Below are positions 34,501 to 43,658 of a stretch of DNA of 64,000 bases, one piece after another. Under the pieces are notes generated by a model that saw only the letters and a program-made list of their open reading frames with translations, ran no database searches and was not told where the DNA came from. Numbering within the stretch: position 1 is the stretch's first letter; each line of letters opens with the position of its first letter. The position numbers and the translations under genes were made by a program. The stretch covers positions 32,963 to 96,962 of the forward strand of contig CAJXVU010000010.1 in NCBI GenBank assembly GCA_913062555.1, given 5' to 3'. Source of the stretch: an uncultured Bacteroidota bacterium (GTDB lineage Bacteria; Bacteroidota; Bacteroidia; Flavobacteriales; Flavobacteriaceae).

Positions 34501-35022
34501 ATGGAAACTTTTTTCAACACCTATAGTAGTGAAATCATTAATTCGGCATTAGTATTTGGTATTGCTTTTGTTCTTCAGCTCATAGCCAATCTGTTGGTGA
34601 GAAAGCTTGGCCGTTCAAGACAAAAACATAAGGCAAGAATTAAACTTGTGAGACGCTATGTTTCTGTGAGCTTTTTCTTAATTGCCTTCTTAATTGAAGC
34701 CTTTGTATTAGGAGTAGAAATGAAAGAAATTGTTCTGATTTTTTCCTCAGTATTTGCTATTCTAGGCATCACATTATTCGCTAACTGGTCTATTTTTAGT
34801 AATGTAACCTCAGGAATCATTATGTTTTTTTCGTTTCCATATAGAATAGGAGACAAAATTCATGTTCACGATAAAGAACATGAGGTGATCGGCGTTATTG
34901 AAGATATTCGTTCGTTTCAAATTCATATTAGAACAAGTAAAGGTGAATTAATGACCTATCCAAACAACATGCTTCTACAAAAAGCAGTAACTCTCGTTGA
35001 AAAGGATGCATTTGATAAATAA
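34501..35022 (+). CDS. Small MscS-type mechanosensitive channel
   Basis: The 173-residue product has three TM segments (about 8-30, 50-70, 80-105) and an MscS beta-domain (110-173) with FSFPYRIGDKIHVHDKEHEVIGVIEDIRSF. The pore helix corresponds to FANWSIFSNVTSGIIMFF. At this length it lacks the C-terminal alpha/beta domain of E. coli MscS and has a minimal core. Expected to release solutes on osmotic downshift. TATCTTTG at 34473-34480 is a likely -7 element. Confidence 0.88.
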   Translation: METFFNTYSSEIINSALVFGIAFVLQLIANLLVRKLGRSRQKHKARIKLVRRYVSVSFFLIAFLIEAFVLGVEMKEIVLIFSSVFAILGITLFANWSIFSNVTSGIIMFFSFPYRIGDKIHVHDKEHEVIGVIEDIRSFQIHIRTSKGELMTYPNNMLLQKAVTLVEKDAFDK

Positions 35023-35120
35023 ACGTTAAAAGCTATTCGGTTTAAGTTAAAGAAAGATTAAAACCAAAGCCAAGGCTGGTATTCTTTCCTATATTTGGTT
35101 TTTAGCAATCCTATATAACC

Positions 35121-37652
35121 ATGCATAAAGCTTTACTATCTGTATTACTTTTAATTTTATCGACGCTAACTATTTCAGCGCAACAGCCTAAAAAACAGAA
35201 CACTTCAGAAATTTTTGAAGCCGTTCAAAAACTTAATGTTTTAGGTTCCGTTTTGTACGTAGCTGCACATCCTGATGATGAAAATACACGATTAATTTCG
35301 TACATGTCTAACCATGTAAAAGCGCGAACCGCTTATTTGTCACTAACACGCGGTGATGGTGGTCAAAATTTAATTGGTCCTGAAATTAGAGAGTTGTTAG
35401 GTGTTATCCGTACTCAAGAACTTCTTGCGGCAAGAGGTGTTGATGGTGGGGAACAGATGTTTACCAGAGCCAATGATTTTGGCTATTCTAAGCATCCAGA
35501 TGAAACTTTAGAAATCTGGAACAAAGACAAGGTCTTAAGTGATGTTGTTTGGGCGATTAGAAAATTTAAACCAGACGTAATTATAAATAGGTTTAATCAT
35601 AGAAATCCGGGGTCTACCCATGGCCACCATACAAGCTCAGCTATGTTAAGTATGGAAGCTTTTGATTTAGCAAATGACAGTTCTAAATATACCGACCAAT
35701 TAAAACATACAGATGCTTGGCAACCATCACGTTTATTTTTTAATACCTCTTGGTGGTTTTATGGAAGTCAAGAAAACTTTGAAAAGGCCGATAAAAGTAA
35801 GATGTTAAACTTTGATGTCGGGGTTTATTATCCACAAAAAGGATTATCAAATAACGAACTGGCTTCAATGGCTAGCAGTCAACATTTATGCCAAGGCTTT
35901 GGACGATTAACCCAACGTGGGTCTCAGCAAGAATATGTTGAATTTTTAAAAGGCGATTTCCCTGAAGACAAATCCAATATTTTTTCAGGCATTGACACCT
36001 CTTGGAATCGTGTAAAAGGCGGTAATGCCATTGGAGAAATATTAAATGCAATTGAGAAAAATTTCAATTTCCGAAATCCTGAAACCCATGTCGCTGATCT
36101 CCTTAAGGCTTATCAGTTATTGCAAAACATAGAAGATGAACACTGGAAAGCTGTAAAGTCTAAATCATTAAAATCTATAATTGAAGCCTGCACAGGATTA
36201 TATTTAGAGGTGTCTGCAAATACACCAACAGTAAGTAATGGCAGTTCAATTGAACTCAATATTGAGGCCCTAAATAGGAGTCAAATAAACCTAAAATTAG
36301 TGTCCTATACCGTTTCTACAAATGGTGAAGCAATTATAAAAAATACGGCATTAGATGCCAACAAAAAACAAAACTTTAAGGAAACTGTAACCATCCCTAA
36401 CACTATGGAAACTACTGAGCCTTATTGGTTAGCAGAGCAAGGTACACTTGGCATGTATAAGGTTAATAAACAAAGTCTAATTGGACAACCAGAAACTCCA
36501 CGATCAGTTCTTGTAGAATTCAAACTTTTAATCAATAATACAACAGCGCTTACACTAACAAAAAATGTCGTGTATAGATATTCAAAACCAGACAAAGGTG
36601 AACTCTATCGACCATTTGAAATTGTTCCAGAAGTTTCAGCAAGCATCAGCGATAAGGTATTCATTTTTGAAAATGATCAGCAAAAGGAAATTTCGGTAGT
36701 TGTAAAGGCAGGTCGTGATAATTTAACTGGCCATATTGCTTTAGACCATCCGGAAGGCTGGAACGTTTATCCTGCTCAGCAAAAAGTAGATATCGCAAAT
36801 AAAGGAGAGGGACAAACTTTAGTGTTTACTGTAATTCCTCCAAAATTTCAAAATGAAGGTTATCTCATTCCAAAAGTTAATATAGATGGAAAAATCTACA
36901 CAAAAGAAATTGTAGAAATAGACTATAATCATATTCCTTTTCAAACCGTTTTATTACCAAGTAAAAGTAAAATTGTACGCCTAAATATTCAAAAAAGAGG
37001 TGAGAATATTGCCTACATTGAAGGCGCAGGAGATGTTGTTCCTGAGAGTTTACAGCAAATTGGGTATAATGTTGTAAAAATAAAACCTGAAGATATTACG
37101 GCTGAATACCTTGCAAGATTTGATGCTGTAGTCGTTGGTATTAGAGCCTATAATATTGTTGATGAGTTGAAATACAAACAACAATTATTATTTGATTTTG
37201 TTGAGAATGGCGGAAATATGATTGTGCAATACAATACAAGTAGACGTATAAAAGTTGACAATATTGCACCTTACAGTTTGACCTTATCCAGAGACAGAGT
37301 TACGGACGAATTTGCTGAAGTACGTCTATTAAACACAAAGCACGAACTACTTAATTACCCCAATTCAATTACAGAAAAAGATTTTGAGGGTTGGACACAA
37401 GAACGGGGCCTTTATTTCCCAAATGCTTGGGGTCCAGAATTTACACCACTGCTATCATTAAATGACAAAGGAGAAACGCCAAAAGATGGAAGCTTATTGG
37501 TTGCCAAACATGGCAAAGGACATTATATCTATACTGGCTTGAGCTTTTTTAGAGAGTTCCCAGCAGGAGTTTCTGGAGCCTATAGATTATTTGCTAATAT
37601 GCTATCCATTGGTAAAGACAACGTCAATATAAATAAAAAATTAAACGACTAA
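35121..37652 (+). CDS. Secreted PIG-L family deacetylase
   Basis: The 843-residue product has a signal peptide (to about 20, TISAQQ). The LmbE/PIG-L zinc domain has AHPDDEN (49-55) and a downstream HHTSSAML ligand region. A beta-rich middle follows (about 380-620). A C-terminal GATase1/DUF4159-like domain has YIEGAGDVVPESLQQIGY, VVVGIRAYN and VENGGNMIVQYNTS. It is probably an N-deacetylase on an extracytoplasmic amino-sugar substrate. It is translationally coupled (1 bp) to the hidden small membrane protein and then to a sodium:solute symporter, so deacetylation may feed uptake of the product (inference). Confidence 0.88.
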   Translation: MHKALLSVLLLILSTLTISAQQPKKQNTSEIFEAVQKLNVLGSVLYVAAHPDDENTRLISYMSNHVKARTAYLSLTRGDGGQNLIGPEIRELLGVIRTQELLAARGVDGGEQMFTRANDFGYSKHPDETLEIWNKDKVLSDVVWAIRKFKPDVIINRFNHRNPGSTHGHHTSSAMLSMEAFDLANDSSKYTDQLKHTDAWQPSRLFFNTSWWFYGSQENFEKADKSKMLNFDVGVYYPQKGLSNNELASMASSQHLCQGFGRLTQRGSQQEYVEFLKGDFPEDKSNIFSGIDTSWNRVKGGNAIGEILNAIEKNFNFRNPETHVADLLKAYQLLQNIEDEHWKAVKSKSLKSIIEACTGLYLEVSANTPTVSNGSSIELNIEALNRSQINLKLVSYTVSTNGEAIIKNTALDANKKQNFKETVTIPNTMETTEPYWLAEQGTLGMYKVNKQSLIGQPETPRSVLVEFKLLINNTTALTLTKNVVYRYSKPDKGELYRPFEIVPEVSASISDKVFIFENDQQKEISVVVKAGRDNLTGHIALDHPEGWNVYPAQQKVDIANKGEGQTLVFTVIPPKFQNEGYLIPKVNIDGKIYTKEIVEIDYNHIPFQTVLLPSKSKIVRLNIQKRGENIAYIEGAGDVVPESLQQIGYNVVKIKPEDITAEYLARFDAVVVGIRAYNIVDELKYKQQLLFDFVENGGNMIVQYNTSRRIKVDNIAPYSLTLSRDRVTDEFAEVRLLNTKHELLNYPNSITEKDFEGWTQERGLYFPNAWGPEFTPLLSLNDKGETPKDGSLLVAKHGKGHYIYTGLSFFREFPAGVSGAYRLFANMLSIGKDNVNINKKLND

Positions 37653-37653
37653 T

Positions 37654-37767
37654 ATGAATAAAATAACACCACATAGAGAACCTTGGAAAAAATCATACAC
37701 CTTGGTTTTAGCTGCAAATGCTGCATATATCATTTTGTTTTACTTTTTAATGAACACATTCTCATAA
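37654..37767 (+). CDS. 37-residue single-TM protein ahead of the sodium:solute symporter
   Basis: Found by hand translation: ATG 37654, TAA 37765-37767. The product has a basic N-terminus (MNKITPHREPWKKSYTL) and one hydrophobic helix (about 16-34). It starts 1 bp after the PIG-L stop and ends 1 bp before the symporter ATG, so all three are coupled. Small one-TM proteins beside SSS-family transporters are known (for example YjcH- and DUF997-type partners); this one looks like such an accessory subunit. Confidence 0.7.
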   Translation: MNKITPHREPWKKSYTLVLAANAAYIILFYFLMNTFS

Positions 37768-37768
37768 T

Positions 37769-39523
37769 ATGCAAGCATTAGATTGGATTGTTTTAGCTGT
37801 AACCTTACTAGCAATTGTAGGATATGGCACATGGAAGACACGTGGACGTAAAAGTGTACAGGACTATATTCGTGGTGGTAATGAGTCCAAATGGTGGACC
37901 ATAGGATTATCAGTGATGGCAACTCAAGCAAGTGCCATTACATTTTTATCTACCCCAGGACAGGCCTTTAACGATGGTATGGGCTTTGTACAATTCTATT
38001 TTGGTGTACCTATAGCAATGGTTGTAATTTGTCTCGTCTTTATTCCCCTATATCATCGCTTAAAAGTATATACAGCCTACGAATATTTAGAACGTCGTTT
38101 CGATTTAAAAACGCGTACTCTTGCTGCTATTTTATTTTTAATCCAACGTGGCTTAGCTGCTGGAATTACCATATTCGCTCCCGCCATTGTATTATCGGCA
38201 GTATTAGGATGGAACCTTACGATACTAAACATCATTATCGGAATATTAGTAATTATCTATACGGTGTCTGGCGGAACAAAAGCCGTGAGTGTGACTCAAA
38301 AATATCAAATGGCTGTAATTTTCACAGGGATGTTTATTGCGTTTTTTATCATTTTAGGCGCACTACCTGAAGGGATTACTTTTTCAAAAGCATTAGATAT
38401 AGCTGGTGCCAGTGGTAAAATGGATATTCTGGACTTTTCTTTTAGTTTGGATAACCGTTACACCTTCTGGAGTGGTATCATTGGAGGAACTTTCTTAGCC
38501 TTATCTTATTTCGGAACAGACCAAAGTCAGGTACAACGCTATTTATCGGGTAAATCATTAAAAGAAATGCAATTGGGTTTAATATTTAATGGTATAATGA
38601 AAGTGCCTATGCAATTCTTTATTCTTTTAATAGGTGTTATGGTATTTGTGTTTTATCAATTTAATGCCTCTCCAATACATTTTAACCCTGAAACCCCAAA
38701 GGCCGTTGAGAATTCTCAATATGTAGAAGAGTATAAAGCATTAGAAGATAAGCAAGCTGATATTTTTAATGAGAAACAATTAATTATCAAGGACTATATT
38801 GAAAATAAAAGTGATGCTATTTCAGAAAAACTCATCTTGGCAAATAAAGCCGATCGTGAAAATAGAGACGCAGCAAAAGCTATCATTTCAAAAATAACGG
38901 AGGAACAAAATATATCTGTAGAGTCCAATGATAAAGATTATGTCTTTATTCATTTTATCTTAAACAACTTGCCGCGTGGATTAGTAGGTTTACTATTGGC
39001 TGTAATTTTAAGTGCAGCAATGTCCAGTACTGCTAGTGAACTTAATTCATTAGCATCTACAACCACAATCGACTTATATAAACGAAATCTCAATGGTACC
39101 AGAGATGAAAAACATTATGTAAATGCGACCAAATGGTTTACACTTGGTTGGGGTATTTTAGCAATTTTAATTGCCTGTGTAGCCTACCTTGCAGAGAATC
39201 TTATTGAATTGGTAAATATTATTGGTTCTATATTCTACGGGAATGTATTAGGGATTTTCTTAATTGCATTCTTCTTTAAACGTGTTAAATCCAATGCCGT
39301 ATTTTTTGCAGCTATTATCACTCAAATTATTGTGATTAGTCTTTTCTATTTGAATAGATTCGACTACATCAATCTACCATATTTATGGTTAAACTTTGTG
39401 GGTTGTGCCATCGTAATATTCATCGCACTACTATTTTCCTTTAAGTCATTAGACAAAAAAGGAAAGTTTCCACTGTTAGTATTGACAGCAATTTTAAGCT
39501 TTGTAACTTATCATGTTGTTTAA
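37769..39523 (+). CDS. Sodium:solute symporter (SSS family)
   Basis: The 584-residue product has about 13 TM helices. It carries the SSS features SKWWTIGLSVMATQASAITFLSTPGQAFNDG (TM1 region), TYFGTDQSQVQRYLSGKS-like YFGTDQSQVQRYLSGKSLKE and the C-terminal SSTASELNSLASTTTIDLYK. A roughly 75-residue charged cytoplasmic or periplasmic loop (about 300-375) interrupts the core. Substrate unknown; co-transcription with a PIG-L deacetylase suggests a sugar or amino-sugar. It ends in a strong terminator at 39572-39611. Confidence 0.92.
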   Translation: MQALDWIVLAVTLLAIVGYGTWKTRGRKSVQDYIRGGNESKWWTIGLSVMATQASAITFLSTPGQAFNDGMGFVQFYFGVPIAMVVICLVFIPLYHRLKVYTAYEYLERRFDLKTRTLAAILFLIQRGLAAGITIFAPAIVLSAVLGWNLTILNIIIGILVIIYTVSGGTKAVSVTQKYQMAVIFTGMFIAFFIILGALPEGITFSKALDIAGASGKMDILDFSFSLDNRYTFWSGIIGGTFLALSYFGTDQSQVQRYLSGKSLKEMQLGLIFNGIMKVPMQFFILLIGVMVFVFYQFNASPIHFNPETPKAVENSQYVEEYKALEDKQADIFNEKQLIIKDYIENKSDAISEKLILANKADRENRDAAKAIISKITEEQNISVESNDKDYVFIHFILNNLPRGLVGLLLAVILSAAMSSTASELNSLASTTTIDLYKRNLNGTRDEKHYVNATKWFTLGWGILAILIACVAYLAENLIELVNIIGSIFYGNVLGIFLIAFFFKRVKSNAVFFAAIITQIIVISLFYLNRFDYINLPYLWLNFVGCAIVIFIALLFSFKSLDKKGKFPLLVLTAILSFVTYHVV

Positions 39524-39571
39524 GAGAATAACAACTGTTTAAGGACCTAATATCCTGTTAAATATATTTCT

Positions 39572-39613
39572 AAAAGGCTCTCATCTTAATTTATAAGATA
39601 AGAGCCTTTTTAA
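39572..39613 (+). terminator. Terminator of the symporter operon
   Basis: AAAAGGCTCTCATCTTA (39572-39588) pairs with TAAGATAAGAGCCTTTT (from 39593), with one mismatch and a short loop, and is followed by a T run. Confidence 0.8.
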
Positions 39614-39852
39614 ATTATAACATCAAATACCAATGATATAATCTATACATCTCGAATAGCCATACTTAGTCTTTTCAAAAACAATGAGACAGCTCATCCT
39701 AATTGAACTACTGGATGATGTAGTTTCTATTTATAGTCCATAACTGATTAGTCTAAGCACCCCATACAATTAGTCATTTAGAAGTAAGGTACGACTAAAG
39801 TCATATCACGGTTAGCTTTCTATAATTCAATTTCAAGATGCAACATACATTC

Positions 39853-39884
39853 AAAAAAAAAGCACCTAACTTTCGTCAGGTGCT
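39853..39884 (-). terminator. Terminator of the DUF2911 gene with a GAAA tetraloop
   Basis: On the minus strand AGCACCTGAC-GAAA-GTTAGGTGCT (39884 to 39861) forms a 10-bp stem (one G-U) capped by a GNRA tetraloop. A run of eight T follows (39860-39853). Runs of T on the plus side too make it potentially bidirectional. Confidence 0.85.
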
Positions 39885-39913
39885 TTTTTATCTTCATAAG
39901 ATATTAGTTCAGA

Positions 39914-40756
39914 CTATTGCTTCCATTCAGCAATAGACTCAGTGTTCATCTTAACATAATCTCCATTGCCTGCTTCTTTTGAAAGCTCTAATGATTTTTC
40001 AGCAATTTTAATTGCCCCTTTTTTATCACCTGTAGCTGCATAAATTAAAGACTGTTGTCTCAATTGCCAAAATGCTGGTTTTTCTCTCATGCTAATGGCT
40101 TTATCCATCCATTCTTTTGCTTGTTGAAGATCTTTACCTGCATTTAAATAATAGACAGCAGAAGCAAAATAATCATTAGCCCCAGGACCAGCCATAGTTC
40201 TATTTATTCCTGCCATTACTGTTTTATCAGTAGGTACTTCAAACTTTACACCAACATATGATTTTTCCCAAAGGATACCAATAACAGCTGATTCGTTAGT
40301 CACATCATCGATAGAAATTGTGAACGATTGAATATCCATTCCTAATGGCATAACATCAGCTTTTACTCTTGCTGCTACTTTAGTTTCATCCAATTCTTGA
40401 GGCGCTCCACCACCTTCATATTCAGAATAAAAAATAACTTCCCATCTGTTTGCTTCTGGAATAGTGAAAATAGCATAAGTACCTGCTTTCAATGTTTGGC
40501 CACCAACAACAACATCATCGCTAAATGTAATCGTAGTTCTTAGATTAGCTCCTGTTCTCCATACTTTTCCGTAAGGCACTAAATTGCCATATATTGCACG
40601 TCCACGCATTGCAGGACGAGAATATTCAATAGCAACATTTGTCAATCCAACAACTTGTTCTAATTTTGCATTTGGACTAGGCGCTGGTGTTTGAATTTGT
40701 GCATTTACAGTATAAGACATTACAAATACCAGTGTAATTAATAGTAATTTTTTCAT
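39914..40756 (-). CDS. Periplasmic DUF2911 domain protein with TPR-like C-terminus
   Basis: The 280-residue product has a signal peptide (to about 19, YTVNAQ), a DUF2911 domain (about 30-170, with YSRPAMRGRAIYGNLVPYGKVWRTGAN and LKAGTYAIFTIP) and a helical TPR-like tail (190-280). It is a paralogue of the lipoprotein in the copper operon (5914-6510) but stands alone, divergent from an aquaporin gene. Function unknown. Confidence 0.85.
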   Translation of the reverse strand: MKKLLLITLVFVMSYTVNAQIQTPAPSPNAKLEQVVGLTNVAIEYSRPAMRGRAIYGNLVPYGKVWRTGANLRTTITFSDDVVVGGQTLKAGTYAIFTIPEANRWEVIFYSEYEGGGAPQELDETKVAARVKADVMPLGMDIQSFTISIDDVTNESAVIGILWEKSYVGVKFEVPTDKTVMAGINRTMAGPGANDYFASAVYYLNAGKDLQQAKEWMDKAISMREKPAFWQLRQQSLIYAATGDKKGAIKIAEKSLELSKEAGNGDYVKMNTESIAEWKQ

Positions 40757-40881
40757 TGTAGTTTATTTATTAAGATGATTTATTTATTAAGGTTTCCAAA
40801 ATTAAGCATTACATTTTCCATAAATGTTAACAAAGCCTTAAAATAAGAGATTGTATATTTGCCAGAGAATTTTCAGAACGC

Positions 40882-41550
40882 ATGAAGAAATATATTGCCG
40901 AAAGCTTGGGTACATTTGCGATGGTATTTTGTGGTTGTGGCGCCATGACCATCAATGAAATAACCGGAGGTGCTATCACCCATCCTGGGGTTGCTATAAC
41001 ATGGGGTCTAATTGTTATGGCCATGATTTATTCTTTTGGTGATATTTCAGGAGCTCATTTTAATCCCGCCGTTTCTGTTGCATTCGCATATGCCAAAAAA
41101 TTTTCATGGAAAGAAGTACCAAAATATATCATTGCCCAAGGTATTGGTGCCTTCTTAGCTTGTCTCTTACTATGGTTTTTATTCCCTGAAAGCGCAACCT
41201 TGGGAAGTACCATTCCTGCAGAGGGATTTCAAGCCTATAAAGCCTTTGTGTTTGAACTCATACTAACCTTCTTTTTAATGATCGTCATTATAAATGTATC
41301 TACTGGATGTAAAGAAATTGGAACTATGGCTGCCATTGCTATTGGGGGGGTCATTTTATTAGAAGCTATGTTTGCAGGCCCCATCACAAAAGCATCAATG
41401 AACCCCATTAGATCATTAGCTCCTGCAGTAGTATCTGGAAATTACCAAGACTTATGGTTATACTTAACGGCGCCATTTATAGGTGCTGTATTAGCCATAT
41501 ATACCTGCAGACTCGTTAAAGACGACGACTGCTGTAATGATAATTGTTAA
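40882..41550 (+). CDS. MIP family aquaporin with divergent second NPA box
   Basis: The 222-residue product has six TM helices in two halves. The first box is HFNPAVSV (Asn61-Pro62-Ala63). The second is SMNPIRSL (Asn184-Pro185-Ile186), i.e. NPI in place of NPA. The selectivity filter looks water/small-solute type, but I cannot assign a substrate. The C-terminus ends in CCNDNC (217-222) after an acidic stretch, unusual for the family. TATATTTG at 40854-40861 is a -7 element. Confidence 0.9.
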   Translation: MKKYIAESLGTFAMVFCGCGAMTINEITGGAITHPGVAITWGLIVMAMIYSFGDISGAHFNPAVSVAFAYAKKFSWKEVPKYIIAQGIGAFLACLLLWFLFPESATLGSTIPAEGFQAYKAFVFELILTFFLMIVIINVSTGCKEIGTMAAIAIGGVILLEAMFAGPITKASMNPIRSLAPAVVSGNYQDLWLYLTAPFIGAVLAIYTCRLVKDDDCCNDNC

Positions 41551-41658
41551 ACTCATTTATAAGCAAAACACAAGCCATAAATTAGCGTTTATTAATTGAA
41601 CAAATTTTAAGATTTCACTATCTTATAGCTTATTTTTATAATCTTCAAAAAAAGTGAT

Positions 41659-42045
41659 ATGGAAACAAAAGACGTCGTAAACAAAATGAGCACACAGGAA
41701 GTTGCCAACAGATGGCTTGAAATGTGTAATCAAGGTCAATTCATTGAATGTGTGAATGAGTTATATGCCGATAATATTATTAGTAAAGAAATGCCAGGAA
41801 CTCCTGATGACCATGTCACAGGAAAACAGAATGTTATTGAAAAAAGTAATAAATGGTTGGATAGTGTTCAAGAATTTCACGGTGGTGAAATTAGTGAACC
41901 TGTAATAGCACAAAATCATTTTACTTGTAAGATGAGCTTTGATATTAGCTTTAAAGAAAGCGGAAGACAACTCATGGAAGAAGTTTGTGTTTTTGAAGTA
42001 AATGATGGTAAAATCATTAACGAACAATTCTTTTATTCGATTTAA
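41659..42045 (+). CDS. SnoaL-like/NTF2-fold protein
   Basis: The 128-residue product shows the cone-shaped NTF2 pattern: VANRWLEMCNQGQFIECVNELYAD at the N-terminus, GKQNVIEKSNKWLDSV in the middle and KIINEQFFYSI at the end. No signal peptide. Proteins of this fold may be enzymes or ligand binders; nothing here specifies which. Confidence 0.8.
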   Translation: METKDVVNKMSTQEVANRWLEMCNQGQFIECVNELYADNIISKEMPGTPDDHVTGKQNVIEKSNKWLDSVQEFHGGEISEPVIAQNHFTCKMSFDISFKESGRQLMEEVCVFEVNDGKIINEQFFYSI

Positions 42046-42184
42046 CACACTCAGTTTTAAAATATTAGCGAAGCTCCATTTGACCACTGTCATTTGGAGC
42101 TTTATGTTTAATTTACAATCCAAATAACACCTTGAACATATTCAACTAAAAGTCTTATATTTAAGAGAATTTAAACTAACCAAT

Positions 42185-43627
42185 ATGAACATAAGAAATT
42201 ACATTGTGTTCGCCTTATGTTTTGCGATTACTGGCACTTTCGCTCAACAAAAGATGAATAGAACAAAAAAGGCGATTATCGCTTCTGTAGAAAAGCACGA
42301 AGCAAACCTTATCAAAATTAGCGATGATATTTGGGCATTGGCTGAAACTGCATTCGAAGAAGACCAATCTTCAAAAATATTATCAGATTATGCCGAAAGT
42401 CAAGGTTTCAAAGTTGAACGTGGCGTTGCAGGAATGCCAACAGCATTTGTGGCCACCTATGGTTCTGGACACCCAGTAATAAGTGTATTGGGTGAATTTG
42501 ATGCCCTTCCAGGGATTTCCCAAAAAGCACAACCAACAAAGGCTCCTCTTAATGAAGGTGCTGCCGGTCATGGCTGTGGTCATAATATATTTGGAGCGGG
42601 AAGCTTAGGAGCTGCCATAGCAATTAAAGAACTTATTGAAAGTGGAAATCTAAAGGGTACCGTAAAATTTATGGGAACGCCAAGTGAAGAAAAATATTTC
42701 GGAAAAATATGGATGGTACGTGCTGGATTATGGGATGACGTCGATGTAAATATTAGTTGGCATCCATCTGCTTCTATTAAAGCCGATGTGCAAAGTTCAC
42801 TTGCCTTGGTAGATTTTAAAATTGAATTTTACGGACAAGCGGCACATGCCTCTGGTGATCCATGGAATGGAAGAAGTGCTTCTGACGCTTTAGAAATTTA
42901 TACAAACGGAATTAATTATTATAGAGAACATGTTAAACCAACAGTAAGAATGCATTATCATATTCAAGATGGTGGACAAGTTGTTAATGTAGTCCCAGAT
43001 TATGCCCGTCTATGGATGCGTGTTCGAGACACCAAACGTGCAGGAATGATGCCGGTGTACGAACGTGTTATGAAAATGGCTGAAGGCGCTGCAATTATGG
43101 CTAACGTAGATTATAAAGTTTCACTTATATCTGGAATTTATGAAGTCCTTGTAAACCGTGAAGGCGGTAAAATTATGCAATCAAATTTAGAATTACTAGG
43201 TCCAATTACTTATACTGATGATGAAATTGCTTTTGGCAAAAAAATACAGGAAAGTACAGGCAAAGAGCAAGTAGGGATGGATAGTGATATACATCCATTG
43301 GAAGATACAAAGGAGCATCCTGGCGGTGGTTCGACTGATGTTGGTGATGTAAGTTGGAATGTAGCCAATATTAACCTTGGTGTGACAACTGCTCCAAAAG
43401 ACACCCCTTGGCATTCTTGGGCGGTTGTGGCTTGTGGCGGTATGAGTATAGGTCATAAAGGGTTGACTTACGCTTCAAAAGCGATGGCAATGACTATGGC
43501 CGATTTATTTGAAAACCCTGAATTGGTTGAAAAAGTAAAAGCAGAATATAAAGAGCGTAAAGGAGATGAAGTTTACAAAGCCATTATTCCTGAAGGCCCA
43601 CCACCAATTAACAATAATGGTAACTAA
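42185..43627 (+). CDS. Secreted M20 family amidohydrolase (AbgB-like)
   Basis: The 480-residue product has a signal peptide (to about 20, GTFAQQ) and an M20 zinc amidohydrolase. Key elements are GEFDALPG with the first Asp ligand (near 103), HGCGHNIFGAGSL (127-140), the Glu pair in GTPSEEKYFGK and HPSASIKADVQSS, with a lid (dimerisation) domain between. Such genes are called aminobenzoyl-glutamate utilisation protein B or peptidase M20D. Predicted to cleave an N-acylated amino acid or peptide outside the cytoplasm. It is followed after 31 bp by the isomerase-like lipoprotein gene. Confidence 0.88.
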   Translation: MNIRNYIVFALCFAITGTFAQQKMNRTKKAIIASVEKHEANLIKISDDIWALAETAFEEDQSSKILSDYAESQGFKVERGVAGMPTAFVATYGSGHPVISVLGEFDALPGISQKAQPTKAPLNEGAAGHGCGHNIFGAGSLGAAIAIKELIESGNLKGTVKFMGTPSEEKYFGKIWMVRAGLWDDVDVNISWHPSASIKADVQSSLALVDFKIEFYGQAAHASGDPWNGRSASDALEIYTNGINYYREHVKPTVRMHYHIQDGGQVVNVVPDYARLWMRVRDTKRAGMMPVYERVMKMAEGAAIMANVDYKVSLISGIYEVLVNREGGKIMQSNLELLGPITYTDDEIAFGKKIQESTGKEQVGMDSDIHPLEDTKEHPGGGSTDVGDVSWNVANINLGVTTAPKDTPWHSWAVVACGGMSIGHKGLTYASKAMAMTMADLFENPELVEKVKAEYKERKGDEVYKAIIPEGPPPINNNGN

Positions 43628-43658
43628 ACACAAACACTAATTGAATAAATTTATACTG

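Larger units (their letters stand above)
39524..39913. other. 390-bp intergenic stretch between convergent genes
   Basis: It holds the symporter terminator (39572-39611) and the DUF2911-gene terminator (39853-39884). In the 240 bp between them I see no gene, repeat or structured element. Confidence 0.6.
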
